Of a stretch of 64,000 bases of DNA, positions 9,568 through 18,402 are shown piece after piece. The DNA comes from RGIG464 sp045599585 (GTDB taxonomy: Bacteria > Myxococcota_A > Bradymonadia > UBA4248), in assembly GCA_045599585.1 (NCBI GenBank), contig JAZRWH010000187.1, positions 14,128 through 78,127 on the forward strand, written 5' to 3'. The translations under genes were made by a program, and so were the position numbers. The first letter of the stretch is position 1, and each line of letters opens with the position of its first letter. The notes below the pieces were generated by a model. It saw nothing but the letters and a program-made list of their open reading frames with translations, was not told where the DNA came from and did not search any database.

Positions 9568-10014
9568 ATGAGCCTAACGCAAGAGTTTATTTGGGGTGGA
9601 CAAGTGGTTAAAAAACTATTCACGAAGCAGGAAGTATTAGAATTACGCGACAATCCATATGTCGCATCCATTTCTGAAGAGACGATCACTTTTACAGATG
9701 ATTTTAAGCGCATTTTCTACGAGCAGAAACAAGCCGGGGTGAAGATCCGTGATATTTTCGAAAAATATGGTATCTCGCCAGATGTAATTGGAGAAGGGAG
9801 AATCAGCAGTTTTAGCTGGCGTGTTAATAGAATGGCCAAACGAACAAACGGCTTTACCGATTTGCGCTGCAACAACAAACGTCAATCTCGTAATGATGCA
9901 CCAGAAACATTAGAGGAGCGAGTTCGTCAGCTTGAAGGTGAGCTCGAATACACAAAGCAAGTTGTTGAGTTTTTAAAAAAAATTCAAATGGCAGGTATGG
10001 AGAAGAAGAAATGA
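9568..10014 (+). CDS. IS3-family transposase OrfA
   Basis: About 148 residues. Residues 10-90 form a helix-turn-helix region of the kind found in IS3-type OrfA proteins (GVKIRDIFEKYGISPDVIGEGR, SFSWRVNRM). The C-terminus is a coiled coil / leucine zipper (LEERVRQLEGELEYTKQVVEFLKKI). It binds the element ends and regulates transposition. The start at 9568 is preferred because GGGAG lies 5 bases upstream; an in-frame ATG at 9556 exists. Its last four bases (ATGA) overlap the OrfB start. An A8 run at 9975-9982 could shift ribosomes into the OrfB frame. The HTH type resembles IS elements common in Firmicutes and other gut bacteria, which suggests acquisition from outside. Confidence 0.85.
   Translation: MSLTQEFIWGGQVVKKLFTKQEVLELRDNPYVASISEETITFTDDFKRIFYEQKQAGVKIRDIFEKYGISPDVIGEGRISSFSWRVNRMAKRTNGFTDLRCNNKRQSRNDAPETLEERVRQLEGELEYTKQVVEFLKKIQMAGMEKKK
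9975..9981 (+). promoter_or_regulatory. Candidate -1 programmed frameshift site (A AAA AAA)
   Basis: The slippery heptamer lies in the OrfA frame (codons 9976-78 and 9979-81) within an A8 run. A -1 shift enters the OrfB frame, which is open from 9975 through the OrfB ATG at 10011 without a stop. IS3 elements typically make an OrfAB transposase this way. Confidence 0.55.
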
Positions 10015-11006
10015 TTGGCATCCAAGTTCCTGCGCACATAAAATATGCCTTAATCAAGGAAACTTTGCATAAACCAAATGTCACACTGTCGCTTACTGAG
10101 TTGTGTAAACTCGCACATGTTTCAAGAGCTGGTTATTACTCTTGGCTATCAAATGAAAAAGCACGCCAGGATAGAGAGGATAATGATTGGCGCGATTATT
10201 TAATCATCAAAGAGGCTTTTGATTATCGAGGCTATAAAAAAGGCGCCCGATCAATTCATATGCGGCTTCTTCACTTGCCAGAGCCGATCGTTATGAATTT
10301 GAAGAAAATTCGGCGTTTGATGAAAAAATATGGACTTGTCTGTCCTTTAAGATGCGTTAATCCGTATCGCCAAATGGCGCGTAATCTTAGGACAAATCAG
10401 GTCGCAGGCAATTTGGTGAATAGAAACTTCAAAGCTCATCTGCCGAGAAAATGCCTCCTTACAGATATCACATATCTACGTTATGCCGAGAAATGGTGCT
10501 ATCTCTCTGTGATTATGGATGTTGTAACACATGAAATTCTAAGCTACCAATTGAGTGATAGTTTAAAGGTCGATTTTGTAATTCAAACCGTGGATAAGCT
10601 GCTTGAAAAGTATGGTGCCGAATTGGATAATTCGACGATTGTTCACAGCGATCAGGGTTGCCATTACACCAGCCGAGAATTCATAAAAAAAATGAAAGAC
10701 GCTAATTTTGTTCAATCAATGTCTCGTAAAGGAAATTGTTGGGATAATGCTCCACAGGAAAGCTTATTTGGACATATGAAAGACGAGATCAAGCATGAAA
10801 TTGAAGCCTGTACTGAACAACATCAAGTTCAAACAATTATCGATGATTGGTGCAAATACTACAATACAGAACGATATCAGTGGGATCTCGAAAAGCTATC
10901 ACCCTGCGAATTCTACAACTATCTGCTCACGGGTAAATATCCACTGAATATTAGGTGCGGTGTAAACAACAATGCTCGGGGCTCTGCCCCGAACCCCGAG
11001 GTTTAG
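10011..11006 (+). CDS. IS3-family transposase OrfB (rve integrase, DDE)
   Basis: 331 residues. The N-terminal part (about 20-125) is the HTH_21-type region (LAHVSRAGYYSWLSN ... GARSIHMRLL ... IRRLMKKYGL). The rve core follows, with CLLTDITYL (first Asp), STIVHSDQGCHYTS (second Asp) and GNCWDNAPQESLFGHMKDE (Glu), then the RYQWDLEKLSPCEF-type ending typical of IS3 OrfB. It catalyses cut and joining of the element. The ORF appears intact. It may be made alone from the ATGA overlap or as an OrfAB fusion by frameshift. Its last codons run through a G/C-rich hairpin (10975-11005). No homologous copy is seen elsewhere in the window. Confidence 0.93.
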   Translation: MIGIQVPAHIKYALIKETLHKPNVTLSLTELCKLAHVSRAGYYSWLSNEKARQDREDNDWRDYLIIKEAFDYRGYKKGARSIHMRLLHLPEPIVMNLKKIRRLMKKYGLVCPLRCVNPYRQMARNLRTNQVAGNLVNRNFKAHLPRKCLLTDITYLRYAEKWCYLSVIMDVVTHEILSYQLSDSLKVDFVIQTVDKLLEKYGAELDNSTIVHSDQGCHYTSREFIKKMKDANFVQSMSRKGNCWDNAPQESLFGHMKDEIKHEIEACTEQHQVQTIIDDWCKYYNTERYQWDLEKLSPCEFYNYLLTGKYPLNIRCGVNNNARGSAPNPEV

Positions 11007-11203
11007 CGCTTACAAAGTGCGAAAAAGATAACTAACCATACTCAACAAGACTTGGTACTTGACGCAAAATCAAGCACCAAATCTTCTTTTCCTCACTACT
11101 ATACCAGCGCTCGGGTCGCTCCTCAGCGTTGCCTTATCCTCTGGAATAGTGGTCGAGTATTTTATCAAAACAAATGAGGGATGTCGCCCCCTCGTTTTCA
11201 AAT
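11007..11203. other. Non-coding 3' part of the IS
   Basis: Between OrfB and the candidate right terminal repeat there is no supported gene. It contains a short GAGGGATGTCGCCCCCTC palindrome (11174-11193) resembling the arms of the dispersed repeat family. Confidence 0.4.
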
Positions 11204-11223
11204 TGTCCTTGATTTGGGGGACA
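11204..11223 (-). repeat. Right terminal inverted repeat of the IS (candidate)
   Basis: TGTCC ... GGGGGACA, itself a partial palindrome. On the opposite strand it matches the left end at about 14 of 20 positions. Confidence 0.5.
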
Positions 11224-11229
11224 ATTCAG

Positions 11230-11270
11230 TATGGCTTGCCATAGCCGCGATGGGGGACACCTCCCCTCCC
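11230..11270 (+). repeat. Truncated palindromic element beside the IS end
   Basis: TATGGC-TT-GCCATA-GCCGCG followed by GGGGGA-CACC-TCCCC reproduces the right half of the dispersed element family. The expected left arm is replaced by the IS end. The rest of 11271-11554 is AT-rich and shows nothing else beyond the guaD ribosome-binding site. Confidence 0.5.
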
Positions 11271-11554
11271 TGTTGTGTCAAAATATTGCGAATAGAATGC
11301 GTAAAATTTTGAATTGTTTGCATGTTATACATTTTTGAAAAAAGCATTTTAGAATAAGAAAAGTTGTTTTTACACTTGAAAAAAGCGATCAAGGGATAAA
11401 AAAGCGTTTTAGTGAAGGCATTCTGTCCATAAATATGGTAGTATAACTATAGATACATGGATTGAAGGCTTTTAATAGTCAATCTAAGTAGGTAATGGAA
11501 GCTGACGTTCTGCGGTGGATATTGCGGGACAATGTATGATGTAAGGAGAGAATC

Positions 11555-12814
11555 GTGTCAGAGAGTTTTATTCTTCGTGGCAATATTGTAAGCGTACCGA
11601 AATTGGGCGAACTTTCCATTGTAGAACAAGGCAATCTTGTTGTTGAATCAGGGAAGATTTCGGGTATTTTTGAGACAATTCCGGAGCAGTATGCGGGTTT
11701 GGAAGTTCGTGACTGTGGAAAGAAGCTTATCATGCCTTCATTTTGCGATATGCATCTGCACGCGCCGCAGTATCCGATGCTTGGTCTAGGAATGGATCTT
11801 CCGCTGTTAGAGTGGCTGAGTACGTACACGTTCAAGACGGAGTCGCGTTTTTCAGACAATGACTATGCTCGTCGCATCTACCATCAGTTAGCGCAGGATC
11901 TAATTCATCACGGCACGACGCGCGTCGTGGCTTTTGCGTCACTTCATCGCGAGGCGACGTTGATTTTGATGGAAGAGCTCGAAAAAGCGGGGGTCACGGG
12001 GTATGTTGGGAAGGTCAATATGGACCGCAACAGTGCGCCCATTAATGAAGATACACAGGAGAGTATTCGAGAAACACTTCGATGGATTGAAGAATCTTCG
12101 CAATTTGAGCATATTCATCCAATTATTACACCGCGATTCACCCCCTCGTGTTCAGACACATTGATGGCAGAGCTTGGTAAGATTGCGAATGAACGCGGTC
12201 TTTACGTTCAGTCTCATCTTTCTGAAAACCTTTCGGAAGTTGAGTGGGTACGTTCGCTGCATCCGGACTGTCAGCAATATTGGGAGTCGTACGAAAAATA
12301 TGGATTGTTCAAGAGTCATACGGTCATGGCACACTGCGTTCACTCGGATGCGCGCGAAAGAGCGGCGATGCGAGAGCGCAACGTCCTGGTGGCGCATTGT
12401 CCTGATTCGAACGTCAACCTGATCAGTGGTGTTGCTCCGGTTCGCGTTTTGCTGAACGAGGGCGTGTGGGTTGCCTTAGGCAGTGATATTGCGGGTGGTG
12501 CGGATATATCGATGTTCCGCGTTATAGCGCATGCGATTCGTTCGTCGAAGTTCAAGCGCATTCAGACGAATTGGAACGATGAATTTTTGACTGTTTCGGA
12601 AGCGGCTTATCTTGGGACATCTGCGGGTGCGAAGTATTTTGGTGCACAGGAAGGCTTCGGTGTTGGCGATCTGCTTCATGCCATTGTATTGGATGACTCC
12701 ACGTTGGCGGATACGGAGCGCCTTTCGACGCGCGAGCGATTTGAACGTTCATTTTATCTTTGTGATGACCGACATGTTTCTGCGGTGTACAGCGCGGGAC
12801 GCAAAGTCGTCTAA
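11555..12814 (+). CDS. guaD: Guanine deaminase
   Basis: A 419-residue amidohydrolase that would convert guanine to xanthine and ammonia in the cytoplasm (purine salvage). Metal and substrate motifs of the guanine deaminase branch are present. They are PSFCDMHLHAPQYP with H67 and H69, the TPRFTPSCS segment, QSHLSEN, HCVHS, and VALGSDIAGG with the metal-binding Asp. Length is normal for bacterial GuaD. The start is GTG at 11555 with AAGGAG 6 bases upstream. It is followed after about 120 bases by a TetR regulator in the same direction, which might control it (inference). No other purine gene is nearby. A related hydrolase of the ATZ/TRZ group is the alternative, but the HAPQ motif favours guanine deaminase. 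Confidence 0.85.
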   Translation: MSESFILRGNIVSVPKLGELSIVEQGNLVVESGKISGIFETIPEQYAGLEVRDCGKKLIMPSFCDMHLHAPQYPMLGLGMDLPLLEWLSTYTFKTESRFSDNDYARRIYHQLAQDLIHHGTTRVVAFASLHREATLILMEELEKAGVTGYVGKVNMDRNSAPINEDTQESIRETLRWIEESSQFEHIHPIITPRFTPSCSDTLMAELGKIANERGLYVQSHLSENLSEVEWVRSLHPDCQQYWESYEKYGLFKSHTVMAHCVHSDARERAAMRERNVLVAHCPDSNVNLISGVAPVRVLLNEGVWVALGSDIAGGADISMFRVIAHAIRSSKFKRIQTNWNDEFLTVSEAAYLGTSAGAKYFGAQEGFGVGDLLHAIVLDDSTLADTERLSTRERFERSFYLCDDRHVSAVYSAGRKVV

Positions 12815-12937
12815 AAGCGCACTGGTCTCAACGTCAGTGCTAAACAATCCTGCTGTATATTCTTGGTGTGTTGCATAAAGGGAGCAGCAGGTTTTTCGTT
12901 TTTTACTCATTTAATTCTTTTAATAAGAAGGTGTACT

Positions 12938-13579
12938 ATGCCCCGTAAAGGTTATTCTTTACAAGAGCGTGATCGGGTACGTGAAGCGCTTCTCAGGGAA
13001 GGACGCAGAGTTTTTGCAGCCAAGGGTTTTAAAGACTCCACACTCAACGAAGTTTTTGAATCTGTTGGGATTTCAAAAACATTTTTCTATCGTTTTTTTA
13101 CAACGAAGGGTCAATTTGCTCGAGATGTGGTCTGCTATCAACAGCCACTGATTGCAGCGTTTTTGCGTGAGACGATGACGCGCCCTGGAGACGACGATTT
13201 TCGTTCGAGGCTTCGTAAGTTTTATTTGGATGTATGTGATCCAAAATCCGGATTTTTTGTCCCTATGATCCAGGATTTTCAGAGCATGCGTCATCGAGCG
13301 ACGACCGAAGAGCTTGTTTTGTATCGAGAGTGTTTACGGTCGTATGCGGTCGATCTGATGGCTGCGATGAGTATTCCTAAGGGTGAATTTGAGCCAAGCA
13401 TCTTTTTTAATATGTTCATGCATCCGATGCTCGTTCGATTTTCGATCGGCGGCACGTATGGTCTTTGTGAACCGTTGAGCCATGTTGATGAATTTGAATG
13501 TGTTACGGAAGCTTTGGCAGATTTTTTAGTCAAGCATGGCGCCAAAGTTACCCAAGAAAAGAGCGAAGAGCGAGTGTAA
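12938..13579 (+). CDS. TetR/AcrR-family transcriptional regulator
   Basis: 213 residues. The N-terminal DNA-binding domain (about 10-60) has the TetR helix-turn-helix pattern: LLREGRRVFAAKGFKDSTLNEVFESVGISKTFFYRFFTTKGQFARDVV. The C-terminal helical domain, which would bind a ligand and dimerise, is not assignable to a ligand class. The start ATG at 12938 has AGAAGG about 6 bases before it; an open extension to 12863 lacks a ribosome-binding site. It lies downstream of guaD with a terminator after it. The target is unknown, but the neighbouring deaminase or an efflux gene elsewhere would be typical. Confidence 0.88.
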   Translation: MPRKGYSLQERDRVREALLREGRRVFAAKGFKDSTLNEVFESVGISKTFFYRFFTTKGQFARDVVCYQQPLIAAFLRETMTRPGDDDFRSRLRKFYLDVCDPKSGFFVPMIQDFQSMRHRATTEELVLYRECLRSYAVDLMAAMSIPKGEFEPSIFFNMFMHPMLVRFSIGGTYGLCEPLSHVDEFECVTEALADFLVKHGAKVTQEKSEERV

Positions 13580-13603
13580 ATTGGCTTTTCGGTAAGCTAA
13601 ACA

Positions 13604-13640
13604 AAGCGGTCTGCGAGGTAATGCGCGGGCCGCTTTTTTT
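13604..13640 (+). terminator. Rho-independent terminator of the TetR gene
   Basis: AAGCGG ... CCGCTT stem followed by seven T, 25 bases after the stop codon. Confidence 0.75.
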
Positions 13641-13752
13641 GTGCTGATATTCAAGAGACGGCTCGCTAGTTCATGCAATGGATATTTGATTTATTCGGCA
13701 AAGTCGGGTGTTGTGGAATTGAAAACACTTCGATGAGACGGATGAAAAAGCA

Positions 13753-13785
13753 AAAAAGGCCTGCAGCTAAGCTGCAGGCCTTTTT
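13753..13785 (-). terminator. Terminator of ssrA (symmetrical, could act both ways)
   Basis: A perfect stem GGCCTGCAGC / GCTGCAGGCC with loop TAA is flanked by A-runs and T-runs, just past the 3' end of tmRNA. Confidence 0.85.
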
Positions 13786-13790
13786 AGAGA

Positions 13791-14176
13791 TGGAGGCGGC
13801 GGGAGTCGAACCCGCGTCCGAAAACCTTCAATCTCGCACTTCTACGTGTGTAGTCTATTTTTAATACCCGCTGCACGAGCCAACAGACAGGCTTTACAAC
13901 GGGGAGTCAAGTTTTGATCTCGTCTCGGGATCGCCCCTAACCACGGCTATCCTCCGACCATCCTGTAAATTGACGCCGTACACAGCCCACAGGCATGACC
14001 ATGTAAGACGGGGTCACTTAATTGGACCCTTTGTGCTTCCACTGCGATTAGGCAGCGAGAGCGAGCTCAACGTTATCGTTGGCAATTGTAGTTTTGAATG
14101 CAGTTTTAACGAGGTCACAGACGCCCCCGACACGCCGCACGAATCTCCGAATCCCCGTCGAAACCGGTACGCCCCC
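13791..14176 (-). ncRNA. ssrA: tmRNA
   Basis: Transfer-messenger RNA that rescues stalled ribosomes. The 3' end has the tRNA-like GCGGGTTCGACTCCCGCC stem-loop, and CCA is encoded at 13791-13793. The 5' end GGGGGCG at 14176 pairs with CGCCTCC of the 3' end (one G-U pair), and GGTTTCGACGGGG follows. The resume frame reads GCC AAC GAT AAC GTT GAG CTC GCT CTC GCT GCC TAA, giving the tag ANDNVELALAA. It is one-piece and about 386 nt. SmpB is not in the window. Confidence 0.95.
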
Positions 14177-14259
14177 GGAACGAGACAGATACGTGTCTTC
14201 GCAAAAGCGCACTAAGTTTAGTGATTTGCCCATGCAGAATCAAGCAAATAAGCAAAAAA

Positions 14260-15468
14260 TCATTCAGCAGCGTGTATATCCTTGAGGATTTCTTCAAAAA
14301 TATGACGTGCGATTTCGTCTTTTGACATGAGCGGGAGCGTTGTCTCGGTCGATTGGGTAACGATCGTAACACTGTTTGTATCGTGTTTAAATCCGCATCC
14401 CGATTGGTTGAGTGAATTTGCGACGATCATATCGACATTTTTCGAAGTCAGTTTGTGATGTGCGCGTTCGAGGAGATCTTGGGTTTCCATACAAAAACCG
14501 CAGAGATAGGTATTTGGCGAACGAGTTTGTCCGAGCGTTTTGAGAATATCGGTTGTAGGCACAAACGCGATGTGTGTTTGTGCATCCGTTTTGTGCACTT
14601 TATGTTCTGCGCATTGTGCGGGCGTAAAGTCAGAAACTGCAGCTGTCATAATAACGATATCTGTTTTAGGGGCGAGCTGAGTGACGGTTTTTGCCATATC
14701 TTGGGCGCTGACGACGTTGATCACTTCGGCGCCTAAGGGTGGTTCTACGTCGATGTGTGCAGCGACGAGGGTGACGCGAGCGCCCAGGGCGAGGGCAGCT
14801 CGTGCGCAGGCGACGCCCATTTTTCCTGTCGATGGGTTAGAGAGAAAACGCACGGGATCGAGAAATTCTCGTGTTGCACCGGCCGTGATAAGAACGTGTT
14901 TGTCTTGAAGCGTATGGGGAAGTGCCGCTTCGCGAACGACGATTTCTACGAGCTTGTCTGGATCGGGCATACGGCCACGTCCAGAAGTACCGCAGGCCAA
15001 GTTGCCCGAGTCAGGTTCGATGATATGGAATCCCCGTTCTTGAAGGACTTTGAGATTGTGTTGGGTCGCAGGATTTTCGAACATGAACGCGTTCATGGCG
15101 GGAGAGAGCCAGACAGGAGCCGTGACGGCGAGCATGGTGCTGGAGAGCATGTCATCGGCGATGCCAGAGGCGAGTTTTGCGAGCATATTTGCAGAACAAG
15201 GGGCGATCAAGACGAGGTCTGCGCGGCGTGCAACAGCGATGTGGTCAACTTCGCCGGTAAATTCTGTTGAAAATGTTTCGGTATAGACGCGACGGTGGGT
15301 TAGGGCTTCAAATACAGCCGGAGTAATTAATTTGCAGGCGTTTTGCGTCATGACGACGTCGACTTTTGCGCCCAATTGCGTCAAATGACTTGCGATCGAC
15401 GCGCTTTTATAAGCTGAGATGCTGCCTGTGATGCCGAGAAGAATGTGTTTATCGTCTAATCTAAGCAT
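14260..15468 (-). CDS. coaBC: Bifunctional phosphopantothenoylcysteine decarboxylase / phosphopantothenate-cysteine ligase
   Basis: 402 residues, the normal length for CoaBC, which performs two steps of coenzyme A synthesis from 4'-phosphopantothenate and cysteine. The N-terminal flavoprotein half (about 1-180) shows GITGSISAYKS, APCSANMLAKLASGIADDML, the SPAMNAFMFENP (PxMN) motif and GTSGRGRMPDP. The C-terminal CoaB half (about 185-402) shows VLITAGATREFLDPVRFLSNPSTGKMG, AAVSDFTP and the Lys/NS motif region (DMIVANSLNQSGCGF). The ATG at 15468 has GAGGT upstream. It sits next to ssrA on the same strand with about 80 bases between them. Confidence 0.95.
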   Translation of the reverse strand: MLRLDDKHILLGITGSISAYKSASIASHLTQLGAKVDVVMTQNACKLITPAVFEALTHRRVYTETFSTEFTGEVDHIAVARRADLVLIAPCSANMLAKLASGIADDMLSSTMLAVTAPVWLSPAMNAFMFENPATQHNLKVLQERGFHIIEPDSGNLACGTSGRGRMPDPDKLVEIVVREAALPHTLQDKHVLITAGATREFLDPVRFLSNPSTGKMGVACARAALALGARVTLVAAHIDVEPPLGAEVINVVSAQDMAKTVTQLAPKTDIVIMTAAVSDFTPAQCAEHKVHKTDAQTHIAFVPTTDILKTLGQTRSPNTYLCGFCMETQDLLERAHHKLTSKNVDMIVANSLNQSGCGFKHDTNSVTIVTQSTETTLPLMSKDEIARHIFEEILKDIHAAE

Positions 15469-15600
15469 ATTGACCTCACTATTTTTGTTCTTTATGGCTG
15501 AAAAGTTGGTAGATTAGTGTCGTACGCCGGTAGGCGGTTTGTTGAGCGTGATGTTTTGCTGAAGACAGCAAAACGCCGAATTTCTGGCTTGGAGCCTGTT

Positions 15601-16248
15601 ATGAAAAGACTCGTTTTTGCCGTATTAGTTTGGGTATTACTTCTTTCAGTCAGTGGCTGTCAGCAGGAACTTGAAACCTTCTCACTGCATACTCGCGTGG
15701 AACCGGAAACGCCTGTGAAGCTTCCGGAGCATCCCGATTTTAAAGCGCTTGCGAAGATCAAAGATCAGTTCGAAGATGGGGTATATACGACGTGGGGCGT
15801 AATTACGCATCAAAAGAAGATGATGGCGCGTATGATTCGTGTGCGCGGAACGATTACAGAGATCTCAGATGACTGTCCGGCCATCACGAATCCTAACTAT
15901 AAGCGCGTCAAAAAAGTCGGCAAAAAGAAAGTGCGTGAAGGTTATAGCTGCAAAGGCCTTTATGTGATGATCAGATCGCCCGAGGACGTTAACAAATCCC
16001 TTATGGTGGTGGGTTATCATCCCTATTTTCATCCGAAGTTTAAGGTTGGCATGGAAATGGATGTCACGGGTGCTTATTTGATGAGTGCGAATCAATTCAT
16101 GCGTTCGCGTGATGGTTTGATTCAGGCTCAGGTGATCAACAATATGGCAGTAGACAAAAAGGGTAATTTTGTCGAAGGTCTTGAAGAGGCTGAGATGTGG
16201 CGTAAACGCGGTGAACAGGCGCCTATGCCACAGAATATGGAAAAATAA
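15601..16248 (+). CDS. Predicted lipoprotein with OB-fold-like region
   Basis: 215 residues. The N-terminus MKRLVFAVLVWVLLLSVSGC is a lipoprotein signal peptide with lipobox VSGC, so Cys20 would be lipidated. The middle (about 60-190) alternates short strands: ARMIRVRGTITEIS, then YVMIRSPEDVNKSLMVVGY, then FKVGMEMDVTGAY, then LIQAQVINNM. This looks like an OB-fold of the nucleic-acid-binding-like type seen in lipoproteins (inference). The ATG at 15601 is chosen because it begins the signal peptide; an upstream extension to 15517 has no signal. It is a single gene, convergent with the RNase gene. Function unknown. Confidence 0.75.
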   Translation: MKRLVFAVLVWVLLLSVSGCQQELETFSLHTRVEPETPVKLPEHPDFKALAKIKDQFEDGVYTTWGVITHQKKMMARMIRVRGTITEISDDCPAITNPNYKRVKKVGKKKVREGYSCKGLYVMIRSPEDVNKSLMVVGYHPYFHPKFKVGMEMDVTGAYLMSANQFMRSRDGLIQAQVINNMAVDKKGNFVEGLEEAEMWRKRGEQAPMPQNMEK

Positions 16249-16376
16249 GCCAGAAGTGATGCTTAAAAAATTTAAATTGCGCGTAAATCAAAGCAGTTTA
16301 GAAGTCGTTCCAACCCAAGGGATCTACAAACCGTGTTATTTTGAGCCAGTTTTAAGTTTGTAGATAGAGGTTGGGG

Positions 16377-16434
16377 AGAGGGGGTAGCGGCGTATTTGCA
16401 AGGCAAATAGCCGCTCAGGGGGAGCCTTCCCCCT
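16377..16434 (+). repeat. Structured palindromic element, copy 2 (minimal form)
   Basis: Hairpin at 16386-16415, AGCGGC-[G]-TATTTGC / GCAAATA-GCCGCT, then GGGGGA-GCCT-TCCCCC. It is almost the same as copy 1, with a different loop (AAG) and tetraloop. It sits between convergent genes. Confidence 0.85.
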
Positions 16435-16440
16435 CAAAAA

Positions 16441-16470
16441 GAAAAAGCGCTCACTAAGGAGCGCTTAAAA
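16441..16470 (-). terminator. Terminator of the RNB ribonuclease gene
   Basis: AAGCGCTC / GAGCGCTT stem (16445-16466), followed on the minus strand by TTTTC. Confidence 0.65.
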
Positions 16471-16478
16471 GGTGCGGT

Positions 16479-18311
16479 TTAGACGAGGATGACGCGCCAT
16501 TTTTGTTTTTGTTCTTGATAGGCGTGCACCTGGATGCCGACGGAATCGCCGACAGCATAACGCTTTGTACCGGATTTGTTGGTACAGATGGTGAGGGAAT
16601 CGTCGATAGACCAACCTTCGCCGGTTACGGTCTGCATGTCGGAGAGGTAGACTTTGAGTTCGACGGGGGGCATGTCGAGGCGGACGTAGAGGGCGCTGGT
16701 TTTCATGCCGAGGATCGTGCCTTTTCGGATGGGGCGTTTTTCGAGGGGGATGTCGTAATCTTGGGCGATGGCGTGAGCGATGGCGCAGGAGTCGATGGCT
16801 TTGTCGAGGTCGCGTTGGATGGTCTTGGCGTGGTTGGCCGAGTCTATGACTTGGTTTCGGAGGACGGCATTATCTTCGAGGGAGAGGGCCCCGGCGTCAG
16901 AAATGAGGCCTTCAACGGCTTCTTTGTGTGTGAAGATGCCGACGATTTCGCGCATAGGAGCACTGAATCTGGCGTAGGGATTGACGCCGAGGGCGCTGTG
17001 AAGCCCGGCTTCGGGGGAGAAGACGCTGCGGCGTTGCATCATCAGTACGGCGCGTTCGATTGCTTGGCGGATACGGAAGAGTCGGTCGGAACCAGGTTGA
17101 TCTTCGGGAAGATTATTAAGATAATCGCCGAGGCTCTGATGCGCACGATCCCAGATCCAGGCACCATCGAGGTTTTGAGATTTAACGATATCTGCGATTT
17201 GTGTTTCTACTTCATCAACGGCGTGCGACGAAGGGGCTTCGTGGTTGCGAAAGATAGCGAGCACTTCGGGGTCTTTTTCGGCCAATTTGTTGAGAAGTTT
17301 GGCGCCTTCCATATTGCAGAGTAGCGATAGCTGTTCGTTATAGAGGTCGACGCGCGTACGTTCGTCTAGTCCGAGTACGAAGGCAGTGCGTGCGGGATTG
17401 AGCGAGGTGTAAAGCGATACACGATTGAATTGAACGACGTTTCTTGATTCGCTTTCGCGTCGTCTAAGTTCGCCGACTTCTTGAAACCTCAGGAGGCTGT
17501 TGGCAAAAGGCTGTGAGTTGAATCGGTGATGTTCGGGGGCGGCTAAAAACTTGTCGACTTCTTCGTTTGTAAGTTTGGCGAAGGAGTGAATGACGGCGCG
17601 CACCAGTGTCGTTTCGGTGCAGTGTCCGTCGCCGTCGATTTGCATGATGAATACGAGCGCACGTCGATCGACGTTGGCATTGAGGGAAACGAGGCCGCGA
17701 GAGAACGCAGAGGGTAGCATTGGAACACTCATTCCGGCAAAGTACATGCTTGTACCGCGTTCGAGGGCCGTTTTGAAGAGTGCGGAATCGGGGCGTACGA
17801 ACCAGGAGGCGTCGGCGATGGCGTAATAGACGACGTAGTGAGTATCTGGTCGTCGTGTGATCGTGACCGGATCAGTAGCATTGGCGACGTAGAGCGCCTG
17901 ATCGAGGTCGCGCGTACCGGCGCCATCGACCGTGACGAACGGAACGCTGCGCAGATCTGTGCAATCCGAAACATCGAGCGGGCGTGTGGTGAAGGCTTCG
18001 ACTTCGGCTTCGACTTCTTCAGGGAAGCTAAAATCAAGTCCTTTTGTAAAGGCGATCTCGTGGACTTCGTGCAGAATGCTACCAGGTTGGATGATCTCGA
18101 GGAGCTTCCAAACGTATTTGTCACGTCTTTCGAGGCACAAAAAAGCGCCATCGTGGCATTGAGATCTAAAGGCCGCAAAGCTTTCGATCATTGCTTCGTC
18201 AAAGGGTCGCATGCCGGCGCGGCTGAGACGGCCATTGATGAGCTTAACGATACATCTGGAGCGTTCAAAACCGCCATCAAAACTGAGCGGGGCGCAAGTT
18301 GCAGAGTCCAT
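16479..18311 (-). CDS. RNB-domain exoribonuclease (RNase II/R family)
   Basis: 610 residues. The RNB catalytic block begins near residue 125 with VPFVTVDGAGTRDLDQAL, the metal-binding acidic cluster of RNase II/R. It continues with YAIADASWFV, ERGTSMYFAGMSVPMLP, LSLNANVDRRALVF and HSALGVNPYARFSAPMRE (the second signature). The enzyme would degrade RNA 3' to 5'. It is shorter than RNase R (~750-800), lacking obvious N-terminal cold-shock domains. The C-terminus (about 530-610) looks like a short S1-like beta barrel. The ATG at 18311 has AGGAGAG about 9 bases upstream. It stands between two palindromic repeats. An RNase II-like paralogue role is plausible. Confidence 0.88.
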   Translation of the reverse strand: MDSATCAPLSFDGGFERSRCIVKLINGRLSRAGMRPFDEAMIESFAAFRSQCHDGAFLCLERRDKYVWKLLEIIQPGSILHEVHEIAFTKGLDFSFPEEVEAEVEAFTTRPLDVSDCTDLRSVPFVTVDGAGTRDLDQALYVANATDPVTITRRPDTHYVVYYAIADASWFVRPDSALFKTALERGTSMYFAGMSVPMLPSAFSRGLVSLNANVDRRALVFIMQIDGDGHCTETTLVRAVIHSFAKLTNEEVDKFLAAPEHHRFNSQPFANSLLRFQEVGELRRRESESRNVVQFNRVSLYTSLNPARTAFVLGLDERTRVDLYNEQLSLLCNMEGAKLLNKLAEKDPEVLAIFRNHEAPSSHAVDEVETQIADIVKSQNLDGAWIWDRAHQSLGDYLNNLPEDQPGSDRLFRIRQAIERAVLMMQRRSVFSPEAGLHSALGVNPYARFSAPMREIVGIFTHKEAVEGLISDAGALSLEDNAVLRNQVIDSANHAKTIQRDLDKAIDSCAIAHAIAQDYDIPLEKRPIRKGTILGMKTSALYVRLDMPPVELKVYLSDMQTVTGEGWSIDDSLTICTNKSGTKRYAVGDSVGIQVHAYQEQKQKWRVILV

Positions 18312-18402
18312 GGTTCAAATCTCTCCTGTCATAGGGGTAGAAAAACAAAAGGTATGGCTTTGTAATCATCATTGGATGATCGTATGGCTTGAGTTTTGTG
18401 GT

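Larger units (their letters stand above)
9470..11223 (+). mobile_element. IS3-family insertion sequence
   Basis: Two overlapping plus-strand genes encode an HTH/coiled-coil OrfA and an rve-type DDE transposase OrfB. Candidate imperfect terminal inverted repeats, about 14 of 20 matching, are TGTCCCCTTAAAATCGGACA at 9470-9489 and, on the opposite strand, the complement of 11204-11223, ending GGGGGACA. The span of about 1.75 kb is slightly long for the family. I see no convincing direct target repeat, so the ends are tentative while the identity is firm. Confidence 0.6.

Noticed and set aside
11059..11244. Plus-strand 61-codon frame
   Set aside because: It overlaps the candidate right end of the IS and lacks a ribosome-binding site.
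12816..12841. Possible terminator after guaD (GCACTG ... CAGTGC)
   Set aside because: The stem is short, the loop is large and there is no T-run.
16503..17324. Long plus-strand frame of 273 codons opposite the RNase gene
   Set aside because: It is the mirror of a GC-structured coding sequence; the minus strand carries clear RNB motifs.
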